Assembly (NCBI RefSeq): GCF_947491795.1
Contig: NZ_CANLKW010000009.1
Location: 19,671-83,670 of the forward strand
DNA: 64,000 bases
From: an uncultured Roseobacter sp.
GTDB lineage: Bacteria > Pseudomonadota > Alphaproteobacteria > Rhodobacterales > Rhodobacteraceae
Reading direction: 5' to 3'
Program-made: the position numbers and the translations under genes
Notes under the pieces: generated by a model
The model's database searches: none
What the model was told of the DNA's origin: nothing
The model's input: the letters and a program-made list of their open reading frames with translations, nothing else
In this document: in pieces, positions 49,909 through 58,780 of the stretch
Position numbering within the stretch: the stretch's first letter is position 1
Layout: every line of letters starts with the position of its first letter

Positions 49909-49948
49909 TTGACAGCCGTGCAGATGCGTTTTGACAGCCGTGCAGATG
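49909..49948. repeat. Candidate parS direct repeats, copies 2 and 3
   Basis: TTGACAGCCGTGCAGATG occurs twice with a 22-bp period (49909-49926 and 49931-49948) between repA and repB. With the upstream copy it makes three sites, a usual placement for parS in repABC operons. Confidence 0.7.
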
Positions 49949-49979
49949 GGGGGTCGCGTGGCCCGAAAAGGAGGGCATC

Positions 49980-50975
49980 ATGGCCAGAAAAGACCTGTTG
50001 AAATCCGTGATCGGGCAGCCGACCGACCCGCCGGTCGATGGGGGCCGCTCGAGTTACGCGATGCGCGGTGCCTCGAAATCCATGAAGGTTTCGATCGACA
50101 GTCTCGCCGAAAACTCCAAACGCCTTCTCGAAGGCGAAACCATCGTCGAGATCGATCCCGCCCTGATCGATGCCTCCTTCGTCAATGACCGGCTCAGCGG
50201 CGATGATGAGGCCTTCGACGAGCTGAAAGCCTCGATCGCATCAAGCGGGCAGGACACGCCGGTCCTGCTCAGGCCGCATCCGGAGGCCGCCAACCGTTAC
50301 ATGGTCGTCTTCGGGCATCGCCGGGTGCGTGTCGCGCGCGCGCTCGGACGGCCGGTCCGCGCCGTGGTCAAGGAGATGGACGATGTCGCCCATGTGCTGG
50401 CGCAGGGCCAGGAGAACACGGCCCGGGCCGATCTCTCCTTCATCGAGAAGGCGCTTTTTGCCAGGAACCTGCATGATCTCGGTCAGGCCAAGGAGGTGAT
50501 CCAGCAGGCGCTGACCATCGACGGCACGCTCTTGTCGCGCATGCTGTCGGTGGCAGGGACGGTGCCGGGCCATGTCATCGCCGCGATCGGACCCGCCAAG
50601 CAGATCGGGCGCGACCGTTGGGAAGACTTCAAGAAGCTGATGGCGGTCAAAAGCAATGTCGCGGTGGCCGACCGTATCCTGGCCACGGAGGGGTTTGACC
50701 AGCTCGACAGCGACACAAAGTTCGAGATTCTGCACAGCAAGGTGACCGAGGCGGGCAGGGCACCCCGGCGCCGGGCGGCGAAAGCCACCCCGGCCAAGCG
50801 CACCTGGACCTCCGGAGAGGGCCGGATCAAGGGCGTCATCGGACGCGCGGGCCGCGCCTATACCATCTCGCTGACATCCAAGGATTCCGCAGGCTTTGGA
50901 GAGTTTCTCTCGGAGAACCTCGACCAGCTCTATGCGGAGTATCTGTCTCAATCGGAGGAGACATCGACATCATGA
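49980..50975 (+). CDS. repB: RepB (ParB-type) centromere-binding protein
   Basis: The 331-residue protein has the RepB layout: N-terminal RepA-interaction part, ParB-like nuclease-fold domain (LKASIASSGQDTPVLLRPH, VVFGHRRVRVARALGRPVRAVV), a RepB/HTH region (SFIEKALFARNLHDLGQ, LLSRMLSVAGTVP) and C-terminal dimerisation part. It binds parS and works with RepA. GGAGG-like sequence precedes the ATG. It is followed by the antisense RNA region. Confidence 0.94.
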   Translation: MARKDLLKSVIGQPTDPPVDGGRSSYAMRGASKSMKVSIDSLAENSKRLLEGETIVEIDPALIDASFVNDRLSGDDEAFDELKASIASSGQDTPVLLRPHPEAANRYMVVFGHRRVRVARALGRPVRAVVKEMDDVAHVLAQGQENTARADLSFIEKALFARNLHDLGQAKEVIQQALTIDGTLLSRMLSVAGTVPGHVIAAIGPAKQIGRDRWEDFKKLMAVKSNVAVADRILATEGFDQLDSDTKFEILHSKVTEAGRAPRRRAAKATPAKRTWTSGEGRIKGVIGRAGRAYTISLTSKDSAGFGEFLSENLDQLYAEYLSQSEETSTS

Positions 50976-50983
50976 CCTGAGGC

Positions 50984-51038
50984 AAAAGAAAAGCCCCCAA
51001 GCCGATCCGGCCCGAGAGCTTATCCAAATAGATTAGAC
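50984..51038 (-). ncRNA. repABC counter-transcribed RNA (incompatibility RNA)
   Basis: The repB-repC gap encodes a short RNA on the minus strand, as in other repABC plasmids, where it base-pairs with the leader of repC mRNA and limits copy number. The predicted transcript of about 55 nt starts near 51038 and ends in a 13-bp stem (51009-51021 with 50991-51003, all positions paired counting G-U, 5-nt loop) followed by TTTTCTTTT. The fit in length, position and orientation is very good. Confidence 0.85.
50991..51021 (-). terminator. Terminator stem of the repABC antisense RNA
   Basis: A 13-bp stem with a GGATC loop is followed by a T-rich run in the minus direction. In the plus-strand transcript the same sequence can fold and may form the structure that controls repC translation. 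Confidence 0.85.
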
Positions 51039-51044
51039 ACCTTC

Positions 51045-51073
51045 TGGATACCGCTCCCGCGAATCACTGTCAA
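51045..51073 (-). promoter_or_regulatory. Promoter of the repABC antisense RNA
   Basis: On the minus strand TTGACA (51068-51073) and TATCCA (51045-51050) are spaced by exactly 17 bp. A perfect -35 box fits a strong constitutive promoter for the copy-control RNA. Confidence 0.82.
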
Positions 51074-51139
51074 CGAAAGAACGTCGTTTTGGCGCACGGG
51101 ATCCTTTTGCCTCCACAAAACCGGAGGTGAGATACAGGC

Positions 51140-52405
51140 ATGACACAGAGCGGTTGGCGCAAGCCGACGCCGGCTCTCGGGACCGCGGATCAGCTGGCCC
51201 GAGACGGCGAACAGATTTCCATTGCCAAGACACGCAGTGTTGTCGCGGCGAAACGTGTGGGGGCCCATATCGGGCTGAAAGCGGCAGATCTTCTTCTGCT
51301 CGATACGCTTGCGGCCTTTACCCAGCCCCAGGATTGGGAAGAGGGGCGACGGCCCATCGTCTGGGCGTCGAACGCCTATCTGATGGAGCGGACCGGGTTT
51401 TCCCTGTCGACGCTCAAACGCCACGCCCGGCGCCTGGCGGAGGTCGGCGTGATCACTTTCCGGGACAGCCCGAATGGCAAACGCTGGGGTCGCCGCGATG
51501 CCGATGGTGTGATTGTCGAGGCCTACGGGTTCGATCTCGCCCCCTTGAGCGCCCGCGTCGCAGAGTTCGAGGCACTGGCGGCCGATCTGGCGGCGGAGCG
51601 GACGCTTTGTCAGCGTTTGCGGCGTCAGATCACGATTGCCCGGCGCAGTATCCGGGCGCGCCTCGAGGCGGCCCTGGAGCGCCAGGAACACATGCCGGGG
51701 CTCCGGCGCCTGCAACAGGCCTTCGAGGCGCTTCTGGCGTGCCTGCCAGGCCCGCGCGCGGGGGCCGACATGCTTCAGCGACTGGCAAATCGCTTCGCTG
51801 ACCTGTTGTCGCGGGTCGAGAAGGTGTTTCTGCGGGAGGCAAAACCTGTGGATCAAAGTACCGAGATGACCAAGGAAATGGAAAATATGGACCCCAGGGA
51901 GGTCATTACCGGACCTCACATACCAATTACAAAACAACTTCATCCTGTAATTCGTAATTCCTCAGAAAATGAGGAAGCGTCGGCCGAACCGCCCGGACCG
52001 GCAACGTCAGCGCCTGTGGCACGGACCGCATCGGACAATGGGGCAGGGGAGGCCAACAGACCGCAGGTCGGGATCGAGTTGGGAACGATATTGCAAGCCT
52101 GCCCGGAATTCACCTCCTGGGGGCGCAATCTGGGCGGCTACATCCGTGATTGGCGCGATTTTGTGCGGGTCGCCGGTGAATTGCGGCCGATGATCGGCAT
52201 TTCGGAACATGCCTGGATCGACGCACAGGAGCAGATGGGCAAACCCGCCGCTGCGGCTGCATTTGCCTTGGTCTTCGAGAAGGTCCATTCAGGCGAGGTC
52301 AACTCGCCGGGCGGATATCTGCGGGGCATGGTCGAAAAGGCCGGGGCAGGGGAGCTGCATCTGGAGCGTAGCTTCTTCGGTCGGTTGAGCGAGATGGCGG
52401 CGTGA
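51140..52405 (+). CDS. repC: RepC replication initiator
   Basis: RepC is the only replication initiator of repABC plasmids and acts in cis. The 421-residue product begins MTQSGWRKPTPALGTADQL and has the winged-helix region IVWASNAYLMERTGFSLSTLKRHARRL, typical of RepC, then a coiled-coil middle and a C-terminal helical domain (FTSWGRNLGGYIRDWRDFVR). An AT-rich stretch inside the gene is the probable origin. GGAGGTGA precedes the ATG. Confidence 0.95.
   Translation: MTQSGWRKPTPALGTADQLARDGEQISIAKTRSVVAAKRVGAHIGLKAADLLLLDTLAAFTQPQDWEEGRRPIVWASNAYLMERTGFSLSTLKRHARRLAEVGVITFRDSPNGKRWGRRDADGVIVEAYGFDLAPLSARVAEFEALAADLAAERTLCQRLRRQITIARRSIRARLEAALERQEHMPGLRRLQQAFEALLACLPGPRAGADMLQRLANRFADLLSRVEKVFLREAKPVDQSTEMTKEMENMDPREVITGPHIPITKQLHPVIRNSSENEEASAEPPGPATSAPVARTASDNGAGEANRPQVGIELGTILQACPEFTSWGRNLGGYIRDWRDFVRVAGELRPMIGISEHAWIDAQEQMGKPAAAAAFALVFEKVHSGEVNSPGGYLRGMVEKAGAGELHLERSFFGRLSEMAA
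51841..51974. other. Probable oriV inside repC
   Basis: This 134-bp segment is far richer in A and T than its surroundings and includes inverted repeats such as CCTCA/TGAGG at 51960-51974 and AGGTC/GGACCT-type arms near 51900. In repABC plasmids the origin lies in the AT-rich part of repC, so this is the best candidate. Confidence 0.65.
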
Positions 52406-52457
52406 GACCGGGCTTTGCTTTTCGAAAACCTTGCAAATCTTCCACGAGATGGAATAA

Positions 52458-53630
52458 ATGCAAGGTATGATCGTGCGCAATCACCTCAAACGGGTCGAAG
52501 ACGCCCTCGATGCCCAGGCGGGGGTCGTCCTTCTCGGGCCGCGTCAGGTCGGCAAGACCACGCTGGCCCAGGATATCGCAGAAACCCGCGAGGCGATCTA
52601 TCTCGACATGGAGCGGATCGCGGACAGGCAGATCCTCGAGGAGCCCGATCTCTATCTCGACGCGCAGATGGGCAAGCTGGTGGTCATCGACGAGGTGCAG
52701 CTGATGCCGGGGCTGTTCGGTGCCCTTCGGGGGCAGATCGACCGGCGACGGCGGGCCGGGCACCGCACCGGGCAATTCCTGCTCCTGGGGTCGGCCTCCA
52801 ATACGCTGTTGCAGCAAAGCGCGGAATCGCTGGCAGGCCGGGTCAGCTATCACGAACTAACGCCGTTCACGCTGGATGAAGTGAGGCAGGAGGCCTTGCA
52901 GAAGCTCTGGCTACGCGGCGGCTTTCCCGACAGCTTTCTCGCCCAATCGGACCGGGCCAGCCTGACCTGGCGCGAGGATTTCATTCGCACCTATCTCGAA
53001 CGCGACATCCCAAGCTTCGGCCTGCGCATCCCGGCCGAAACCTTGCGGCGGTTCTGGACCATGCTGGCCCATGAGCAGGGCGGGCTCTTGAATGCGGCAA
53101 AGCTGGCGGCGGGGCTCGGTGTCTCCGGCCAAAGCATTGCGCGCTATCTCGATCTGCTGGTGGACCTGATGCTGGTGCGACGGCTTCCGCCCTGGCACGC
53201 GAATACCGGCAAGCGGCTGGTGAAATCGCCCAAGGTCTACATCCGTGATGCGGGCCTGACCCACGCGCTCTTGGGGATCGAGACGTCCGAGGCGCTGCTC
53301 GGTCATCCGGTGGTCGGCGGCTCCTGGGAAGGCTTCTGCATCGAAAACCTGATCGCGGCGGCCCCGCGGGGCACGGAAGCCAGTTTCTACCGCTCCTCGG
53401 CCGGGGCCGAGATCGACCTGATCCTGAAATTGCCCGGCGGGGCGCTTTGGGCCATTGAGGTCAAACGTACGACCAGTCCCAAGGTCACCCGCGGGTTCCA
53501 CATAGCTGCAGACGATCTCGACGTGGCGGAGCGGCTTCTGGTCTATGCCGAGACCCGCGACGTGCCGGGGCAAGGCGGGCTGCGTGCCATGCCGCTCGCG
53601 GCCGCAATCGACTGGCTGAGCGCGCTCTAG
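52458..53630 (+). CDS. AAA ATPase with DUF4143 domain
   Basis: The 390-residue protein has Walker A LLGPRQVGKTTLAQ near residue 30, Walker B KLVVIDEVQLMP, and sensor region LLLGSASNTLL, then the DUF4143 part with YRSSAGAEIDLIL and IEVKRTTSPK, a nuclease-like E-D-EVK arrangement. Such ATPases are widespread on mobile elements; their role is not established. The start at 52458 or 52467 cannot be decided. It follows repC by 52 nt. Confidence 0.87.
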   Translation: MQGMIVRNHLKRVEDALDAQAGVVLLGPRQVGKTTLAQDIAETREAIYLDMERIADRQILEEPDLYLDAQMGKLVVIDEVQLMPGLFGALRGQIDRRRRAGHRTGQFLLLGSASNTLLQQSAESLAGRVSYHELTPFTLDEVRQEALQKLWLRGGFPDSFLAQSDRASLTWREDFIRTYLERDIPSFGLRIPAETLRRFWTMLAHEQGGLLNAAKLAAGLGVSGQSIARYLDLLVDLMLVRRLPPWHANTGKRLVKSPKVYIRDAGLTHALLGIETSEALLGHPVVGGSWEGFCIENLIAAAPRGTEASFYRSSAGAEIDLILKLPGGALWAIEVKRTTSPKVTRGFHIAADDLDVAERLLVYAETRDVPGQGGLRAMPLAAAIDWLSAL

Positions 53631-53902
53631 GAGCGCGTCTCCGCCTGGGTTCCCGGCCAATCCGCGGCCCAAGCCCCGATGACACGGGGCTCATCAATCC
53701 TCGACCCGCCTGCCAGCTGCGCCTCCCGTCAGGTCCCCCGTGCGAGCAGGGGAGCGCGGGCGTGACAGACGCCGCCGCCAGCGCAATGGCCTGCCCGCGC
53801 CGGTCGCGGACGCTCCCCCGTGTTGACCATGCGCCGTCGGCTCACGGCGTCCGTCCTGCCTTTTCGCGTCCCGCACGAGGGACCTGCCGAAAGGAGGACA
53901 TC

Positions 53903-54802
53903 ATGGCACATCGACCCGACATCTACACCCGCGTCACCGCGAAGATCATCGCCGATCTCGAAGCCGGGACCCGGCCTTGGCACAAGCCCTGGAACGCCGA
54001 GCATCTTGCGGGGCGGATTTCCCGACCCTTGCGGCACAACGGGGTCGCCTATCGCGGTCTCAACATCGTCCTGCTCTGGGCCGCCTCGGTCGCCAACGGC
54101 TTCGCCGCGCCGACCTGGATGACCTATCGTCAGGCGTCAGAACTCGGCGGCCAGGTGCGCAAGGGCGCAAAGGGCGAGCTGGTCGTCTATGCCGACACCT
54201 TCCGCAAGACCGAAACTGACGCGGCCGGTCAGGACCGCGAGGTCGCGATCCCCTTCATGAAAGGCTATACGGTCTTCAACGTCGACCAGATCGAGGGCCT
54301 TCCCGCGGCGTTCTACGCCGTCGCGGAGCCGATACTCGACACAGTCGAGCGCGATGCGGCTACAGACTCCTTCTTTGCCGCGACAGGGGCCGACATTCGT
54401 CACGGGGGACCCCAGGCCTACTACGCCGTTGAGCCGGATTACGTGCAGATGCCGCCCTTCGAGACCTTCGAAGATCCTGAGAGTTACTACGCGACGCTCG
54501 GTCACGAGATCACCCACTGGACCCGCCATCCCGATCGCCTGGACCGGAGTTTCGGTCGAAAACGCTGGGGCGATGAAGGCTATGCGCAAGAGGAGCTTGT
54601 CGCGGAACTGGGCGCTGCATTTCTGGCCGCCGATCTGGGATTGTCGCCGGATCCGCGCCCGGAGCATGCCGCCTATATCGATCATTGGCTTTGCGGTCTT
54701 CGGAGCGACACGCGATACATCTTCCAGGCCGCGGCCCATGCGCAGCGTGCGGTGGATTTTCTGCACGGTCTGCAACCGGATCAGAACGAAGCCGCCGATT
54801 AG
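53903..54802 (+). CDS. ardC: ArdC-type antirestriction / ssDNA-binding protein
   Basis: ArdC proteins protect incoming single-stranded plasmid DNA from restriction. The 299-residue product has the N-terminal ssDNA-binding domain (DIYTRVTAKIIADLEAGTRPW, NGVAYRGLNIVLLW) and a C-terminal zinc-peptidase-like domain with HEITHWTRHPDRLDR and downstream EELVAELGAAFL (HExxH plus Glu). AAGGAGG lies 6 nt before the ATG, deciding the start. Confidence 0.92.
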   Translation: MAHRPDIYTRVTAKIIADLEAGTRPWHKPWNAEHLAGRISRPLRHNGVAYRGLNIVLLWAASVANGFAAPTWMTYRQASELGGQVRKGAKGELVVYADTFRKTETDAAGQDREVAIPFMKGYTVFNVDQIEGLPAAFYAVAEPILDTVERDAATDSFFAATGADIRHGGPQAYYAVEPDYVQMPPFETFEDPESYYATLGHEITHWTRHPDRLDRSFGRKRWGDEGYAQEELVAELGAAFLAADLGLSPDPRPEHAAYIDHWLCGLRSDTRYIFQAAAHAQRAVDFLHGLQPDQNEAAD

Positions 54803-54865
54803 GGGGCCTCAATGAAAGCGATGCTCCGAATGCGGTTCGCCAAGCCAAATACTTCGGTTATTGGC

Positions 54866-56218
54866 CTACAAGAGAGATCCCAAATCCGATCCAACGCTCG
54901 GATAGGCGGCAGTCATCGACTTGAGTTGTTTCGCGGTCAGCCCCAGCTTGATTGCCAATCCGAAGAAGTTGATCAACTCGCCATACTCCGTGCCGAACAG
55001 ATGCGCGCCGAGGATTTTGCCATCAGACTTACCCACCAGCACCTTCGCGGCGGCGGACTTCTCACCGATCCGATAGTTCGAATACCAGCCGCTTGTGTCG
55101 GTGAAACGAAATTCGACATCATGCCCGGCATTTGTGGCCTCTTCTTCCAACATTCCGACCCGGGCCAGTTCAGGCACGGTGAACACCGCCGTCGGGATGC
55201 CCGCATAGTCCGGCGCTGTCTGGGCATCCTTGAGCATGTTGGAGGCCGCGACCTTGCCCTCGATCACGGCAACAGGCGTCAGCGGCATACCTTCGGTATC
55301 GGCGGAATCCCCGGCGGCGAAGATCGCGCTGTTGGTCGTGCTTTGCAGATGCGGTGTCACGACAATGCCCTTGTCGCCATAGTCGACACCGGCGGCTTCA
55401 AGATTCAGATCGGTGAGCGCTGCTGTGCGTCCCGCGCCATGAACAACCAGATCGGTCTCGACGGTCCTGGTCTCGCTGCCCGACGTCACTTCGACCGCGA
55501 AGGCAGCACCGTACTTCGAAATCGAGACGATCTCGGTTTTGCGCTGCACTTCTACGCCCACGTGGGCGCTGCGTTCGACCAGCATCTCCACGAGATCGGG
55601 GTCGAAGCTCTTCAACGGTCGCGCGCCGCGATCCACGATGACCGGCGCGGCACCGGCTCGGGCTGCGATATGGGCAAACTCGAAAGACACGAAGCCTCCG
55701 CCGAGGAACAAGATGCGCTTGGGCAGAGCCTCGAGATTCAGAAATTCGGTGCTGTCGATCATCAGATCGGATCCGGCAAAAGTGACAGGCCTCGGGATCG
55801 CTCCGGCTGCGACGAGGAAACAGCGCGCCTCGTAGGCCTTCCCGTCAACTTCGAGTGTATTGTCGCCGGTGAACCGCGCTGCACCGTACAACGTCTCAAC
55901 GCCGTTGTCTTTCAGGCCCTTCTCCATCTTGCCCGGCACTGGATCGGTAAAGCCGCGCTTATGCGCCATCAGATCGGACCAGTTGATCGACAGCCCGGCC
56001 GGGTCTATCCCCTTGCCATCCAACAGCCGCGCGGCATCGACGATTTCCGCTCCACGCCGGAGGATTTTCTTGGGATCGCAGCCGCGCAGGGCACAGGTGC
56101 CGCCATAGGGCAGCGCATCAACAATGGCCACGTGCCAGCCCGCCGCGCCGCACTTGTTCGCAGCCGCCACTCCGGCCATGCCCGCGCCGATGACGATCAG
56201 GTCATACATGTTGCTCAT
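54866..56218 (-). CDS. FAD-dependent disulfide oxidoreductase related to MerA
   Basis: The 450-residue flavoprotein has an FAD dinucleotide fold (DLIVIGAGMAGVAAAN), a redox motif GGTCALRGCDPKKIL and an NAD(P)-binding fold (ILFLGGGFVSFEFAHI). The redox loop reads CxxxxC with LRGCD rather than the VNVGCV of MerA, and the C-terminus lacks the vicinal Cys pair that MerA needs. It is therefore not a mercuric reductase; glutathione-reductase-like activity is possible. It ends the mer operon, 23 nt after merA. Confidence 0.87.
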   Translation of the reverse strand: MSNMYDLIVIGAGMAGVAAANKCGAAGWHVAIVDALPYGGTCALRGCDPKKILRRGAEIVDAARLLDGKGIDPAGLSINWSDLMAHKRGFTDPVPGKMEKGLKDNGVETLYGAARFTGDNTLEVDGKAYEARCFLVAAGAIPRPVTFAGSDLMIDSTEFLNLEALPKRILFLGGGFVSFEFAHIAARAGAAPVIVDRGARPLKSFDPDLVEMLVERSAHVGVEVQRKTEIVSISKYGAAFAVEVTSGSETRTVETDLVVHGAGRTAALTDLNLEAAGVDYGDKGIVVTPHLQSTTNSAIFAAGDSADTEGMPLTPVAVIEGKVAASNMLKDAQTAPDYAGIPTAVFTVPELARVGMLEEEATNAGHDVEFRFTDTSGWYSNYRIGEKSAAAKVLVGKSDGKILGAHLFGTEYGELINFFGLAIKLGLTAKQLKSMTAAYPSVGSDLGSLL

Positions 56219-56241
56219 AGACCGGTCCTTGCTTCGATCTT

Positions 56242-57672
56242 TTATCCGGCGCAGCAGCTAAGCTTGGCCACGTCCATATCGAAGGTCTGCGCCGCCAGCT
56301 TCAGCCCCTCCACGGTTGTGAGATAGGGAAAGATCGTCTCCCCCAAAGCCTGCGTCGTCATGCCGAACTTCAGCGCCATCACCAGCGTCTGGATCGCATC
56401 AGACCCTTCGGGCGCGATGATCTGACCACCCAGCAGCCTGTCGGTCTTCCTGTCCGCCACCAGCTTGATCAATCCGCGCGTGTCACGGGCGGCCAAGGCG
56501 CGCGGCACCTGATCGAGCGGCACGATGGAGGTCTTCACGTCGAACCCGGCATCCCGCGCATGTTGCTCGCTCAGTCCGACCCCGGCCACCTGCGGATCGG
56601 AGAAGACGACCCAGGGCATGACGGAGTTGTCATAGTGGTGCGCCTCGCCGAGAACGGCGTTTTTCACGGCCAGCTTCGCGCCATAGGCTGCCATGTAAAC
56701 GAACTGGTCCCGGTCGGTGACGTCGCCTGCCGCAAAGATGCCCGGCACCGTAGTCTGCATGTCGTCGCCAATGACGATGGCGCCGCGCGCGTTGGTCTCC
56801 ACGCCGATCTCTTCCAGGCCCATTCCTTCAGTATTGGCGCGTCTGCCAGCGGTCGAAACAAGATGATCCGCCGTAACCTCGATAGCTTCGCCGTCCCGGA
56901 TCACCCGCAAGGTTACGTCCGCCTCGTCACGGAGCACACTGTCGTAGCTCAAACCCGTCAGAAGAGTGATCCCCTCGGCCGTGAAGGCATCGGCAAGTGC
57001 CTCGGATACCTCCGGTTCGGCACCGGGCAGCAGGCGTGACCGCGCCACCAGCGTGACCTTCACGCCCATCCGGCTTATCATCTGGGCCAGTTCGGCTCCG
57101 ATGTAGCCTGCGCCGATGAAGATCAGGCTGTCTGGCAGGGTTTCAAGCTCCAACAGGCTGGTGCTGTCGAGTGCGCCGATCTCCTCGATCCCGTCAATGG
57201 TCGGCAGAACCGGACGCCCGCCTGTGGCGATGATCAGTTTCGGTGCGGTCAGAGTGCGACCGCCAACGGTGACGCCGCCTTCGACCAGCCGCGCGGGACC
57301 GGCGTCGATGTAGTCAACTCCGGCATATTCCGGCAACAGGTCGGCGTATTTCTTCTGGCGCAGGGTCGCCACCAGATCGTCCTTGGACTGGATCAGCACT
57401 TTCCATTCCTCAACCTTGGCGTGACCGGACAGGCCGGGAAACCGCTTGGCCGCATAAGCGCCGTGGATCGCCTCGGCTGCGCGGATCATCGTCTTGGACG
57501 GCACGCAGCCAACGTTCACGCAGGTGCCGCCGATGGTACCATACCCAACGAGAGCAACCCGCTTGCCAGCGTCCGCCGCTGTGATCGCGGCCGAGAAGCC
57601 CGCCGATCCAGCACCTATGACGATCAGGTCGTATCCGTCGTTTCCATCATCATTATTGCCAAAGTCTTTCAT
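56242..57672 (-). CDS. merA: Mercuric reductase
   Basis: MerA reduces Hg(II) to volatile Hg(0) with NADPH. The 476-residue protein has FAD fold DLIVIGAGSAGFSAAI, catalytic GGTCVNVGCVPSK, NADPH fold LIFIGAGYIGAELAQM and the C-terminal vicinal pair LSCCAG that delivers Hg(II). The N-terminal HMA domain of Tn501-type MerA is absent, as in many bacterial enzymes. It lies in the operon from merT to the second flavoprotein. Confidence 0.95.
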   Translation of the reverse strand: MKDFGNNDDGNDGYDLIVIGAGSAGFSAAITAADAGKRVALVGYGTIGGTCVNVGCVPSKTMIRAAEAIHGAYAAKRFPGLSGHAKVEEWKVLIQSKDDLVATLRQKKYADLLPEYAGVDYIDAGPARLVEGGVTVGGRTLTAPKLIIATGGRPVLPTIDGIEEIGALDSTSLLELETLPDSLIFIGAGYIGAELAQMISRMGVKVTLVARSRLLPGAEPEVSEALADAFTAEGITLLTGLSYDSVLRDEADVTLRVIRDGEAIEVTADHLVSTAGRRANTEGMGLEEIGVETNARGAIVIGDDMQTTVPGIFAAGDVTDRDQFVYMAAYGAKLAVKNAVLGEAHHYDNSVMPWVVFSDPQVAGVGLSEQHARDAGFDVKTSIVPLDQVPRALAARDTRGLIKLVADRKTDRLLGGQIIAPEGSDAIQTLVMALKFGMTTQALGETIFPYLTTVEGLKLAAQTFDMDVAKLSCCAG

Positions 57673-57673
57673 G

Positions 57674-57811
57674 TTAATGCGCCTCTTGCATTTCCGGGGT
57701 CTGCCGATTTGCCAAGACCAGATAGAGGATCGCGCCGATGGCGATCAGCGGTGTCAGCATACCAAGCATTCCGAAGACCGTGCCGAGGCCCGTACAGGCT
57801 CCCATCATCAT
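57674..57811 (-). CDS. 45-residue membrane peptide of mer operon
   Basis: The small frame has AAGGAG 7 nt before an ATG at 57811, whose ATGA overlaps the stop of the MerF-like gene, and it ends 1 nt before the merA start. The product (MMMGACTGLGTVFGMLGML, one or two helices, one Cys) is a small inner-membrane protein. It could aid mercury uptake like MerE, but I see no MerE motif. Confidence 0.62.
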   Translation of the reverse strand: MMMGACTGLGTVFGMLGMLTPLIAIGAILYLVLANRQTPEMQEAH

Positions 57812-58194
57812 TGCGAGGCTCCTTTGGATTTCATTCGATTGAGCAAAATGGCGTAGAGGCCGACAGCCGCGAAAGCACCGATGGTGATGCGGACGGCAAA
57901 GCGGAACTCGATCCAGATGATGAGGACCGACAGCAGAGCCGCGAGGGCCGTCGCCCAGAGTTTCGGGCTTGGCCCCTGACTGCCTGCCCGCAGCCAGAGC
58001 GCCTGAACGACGACAGCGAGGCTAAAAAACATGAGCGGAAACAGCCCGTAGTCGAGCCAGCCGGTGAGGGCCGAAAGGCCAACTCCGGCGATAACGACGA
58101 CCAACAGGGGTGTGAAGCAGCACAGGGCCGCGAACAACGCGCCGCCCAGCCCCCATTTCAGCAAGCGGTCGGGGTTCTTAGTTGCTTGGGTCAA
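57808..58194 (-). CDS. MerF-like mercury transport protein
   Basis: The 128-residue protein begins with a TTG at 58194 that overlaps the preceding stop (TTGA). The first half is MerF-like: two helices with the vicinal pair in GGALFAALCCFTPLLVVVI. It then continues with two further helices (LWATALAALLSVLIIWIEF), so it is longer than standard MerF (about 80). It would bring Hg(II) into the cytosol for MerA. Longer ATG starts would run through the upstream gene. Confidence 0.75.
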   Translation of the reverse strand: MTQATKNPDRLLKWGLGGALFAALCCFTPLLVVVIAGVGLSALTGWLDYGLFPLMFFSLAVVVQALWLRAGSQGPSPKLWATALAALLSVLIIWIEFRFAVRITIGAFAAVGLYAILLNRMKSKGASQ

Positions 58195-58442
58195 GTCGCG
58201 TTCTTTCTGTCTGGAGAGCGATTGGTTTCTGCCGGTCGTTTGCTGGCGCGCCGGACTTCGCGAACGATCAGAAACGCAAGCGCGACCACCAGCGCGATGG
58301 AAAGACCGCCGAGACCGGACAGCCAGGCCCCAATCCCGCCAAACAGCGCTGCGATCAGAGCCGCGCCACCTCCGCAACAGACGATCATGACCGGTGCCGC
58401 AACACCAATGGCAAGCAGCCCGCCCATCAGGTTATCGCGCAT
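58191..58442 (-). CDS. Small mer membrane protein with Cys-Cys pair
   Basis: The 83-residue protein has two helices, the first with VMIVCCGGGAALIAAL, and a basic tail. A vicinal Cys pair in a membrane helix is the feature of MerT, MerC and MerF transporters, but I do not recognise this family by sequence. Its position between merP and the MerF-like gene supports a role in Hg(II) uptake. Confidence 0.75.
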   Translation of the reverse strand: MRDNLMGGLLAIGVAAPVMIVCCGGGAALIAALFGGIGAWLSGLGGLSIALVVALAFLIVREVRRASKRPAETNRSPDRKNAT

Positions 58443-58459
58443 CGCATCGCCCTCCCGCG

Positions 58460-58765
58460 TCAGGACGCTGTGTCAGGGAGAACCTGTGCGGGATAACCGT
58501 TCGCCTTCACCGCCTCTATGATGCTTTCAACGGTGGCTTGGGTATCATCGAAGGTCACGTTGTAAATACCATGTCCAAACTCCGGACCGTCCACGAAGTC
58601 GTTGATCTGGACAGACGGGACACCGCGCATTGAACTGGCAACTATGAAGGAGCAGGAGGGGCAAGTCAGCTCGCTGACGGCGATCTCGACGGTGCGCTCT
58701 TCTGCAAAGGCGGCTGAGGCAAATGCGGTTACAGCCAGTACCGATGATAGCAGTATGTGTTTCAT
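58460..58765 (-). CDS. merP: MerP periplasmic mercury-binding protein
   Basis: The 101-residue protein has a signal peptide (ILLSSVLAVTAFASAAFA) and an HMA-like domain with CPSC (SELTCPSCSFIV), the pair that binds Hg(II). It would pass Hg(II) to MerT. It is slightly longer than classic MerP (91). It follows merT by 15 nt. Confidence 0.88.
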   Translation of the reverse strand: MKHILLSSVLAVTAFASAAFAEERTVEIAVSELTCPSCSFIVASSMRGVPSVQINDFVDGPEFGHGIYNVTFDDTQATVESIIEAVKANGYPAQVLPDTAS

Positions 58766-58780
58766 GGGTTTGATCCTTGC

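Noticed and set aside
54812..56326. 504-codon plus-strand open frame
   Set aside because: It is antisense to the flavoprotein gene with clear FAD and NAD(P) motifs on the minus strand.
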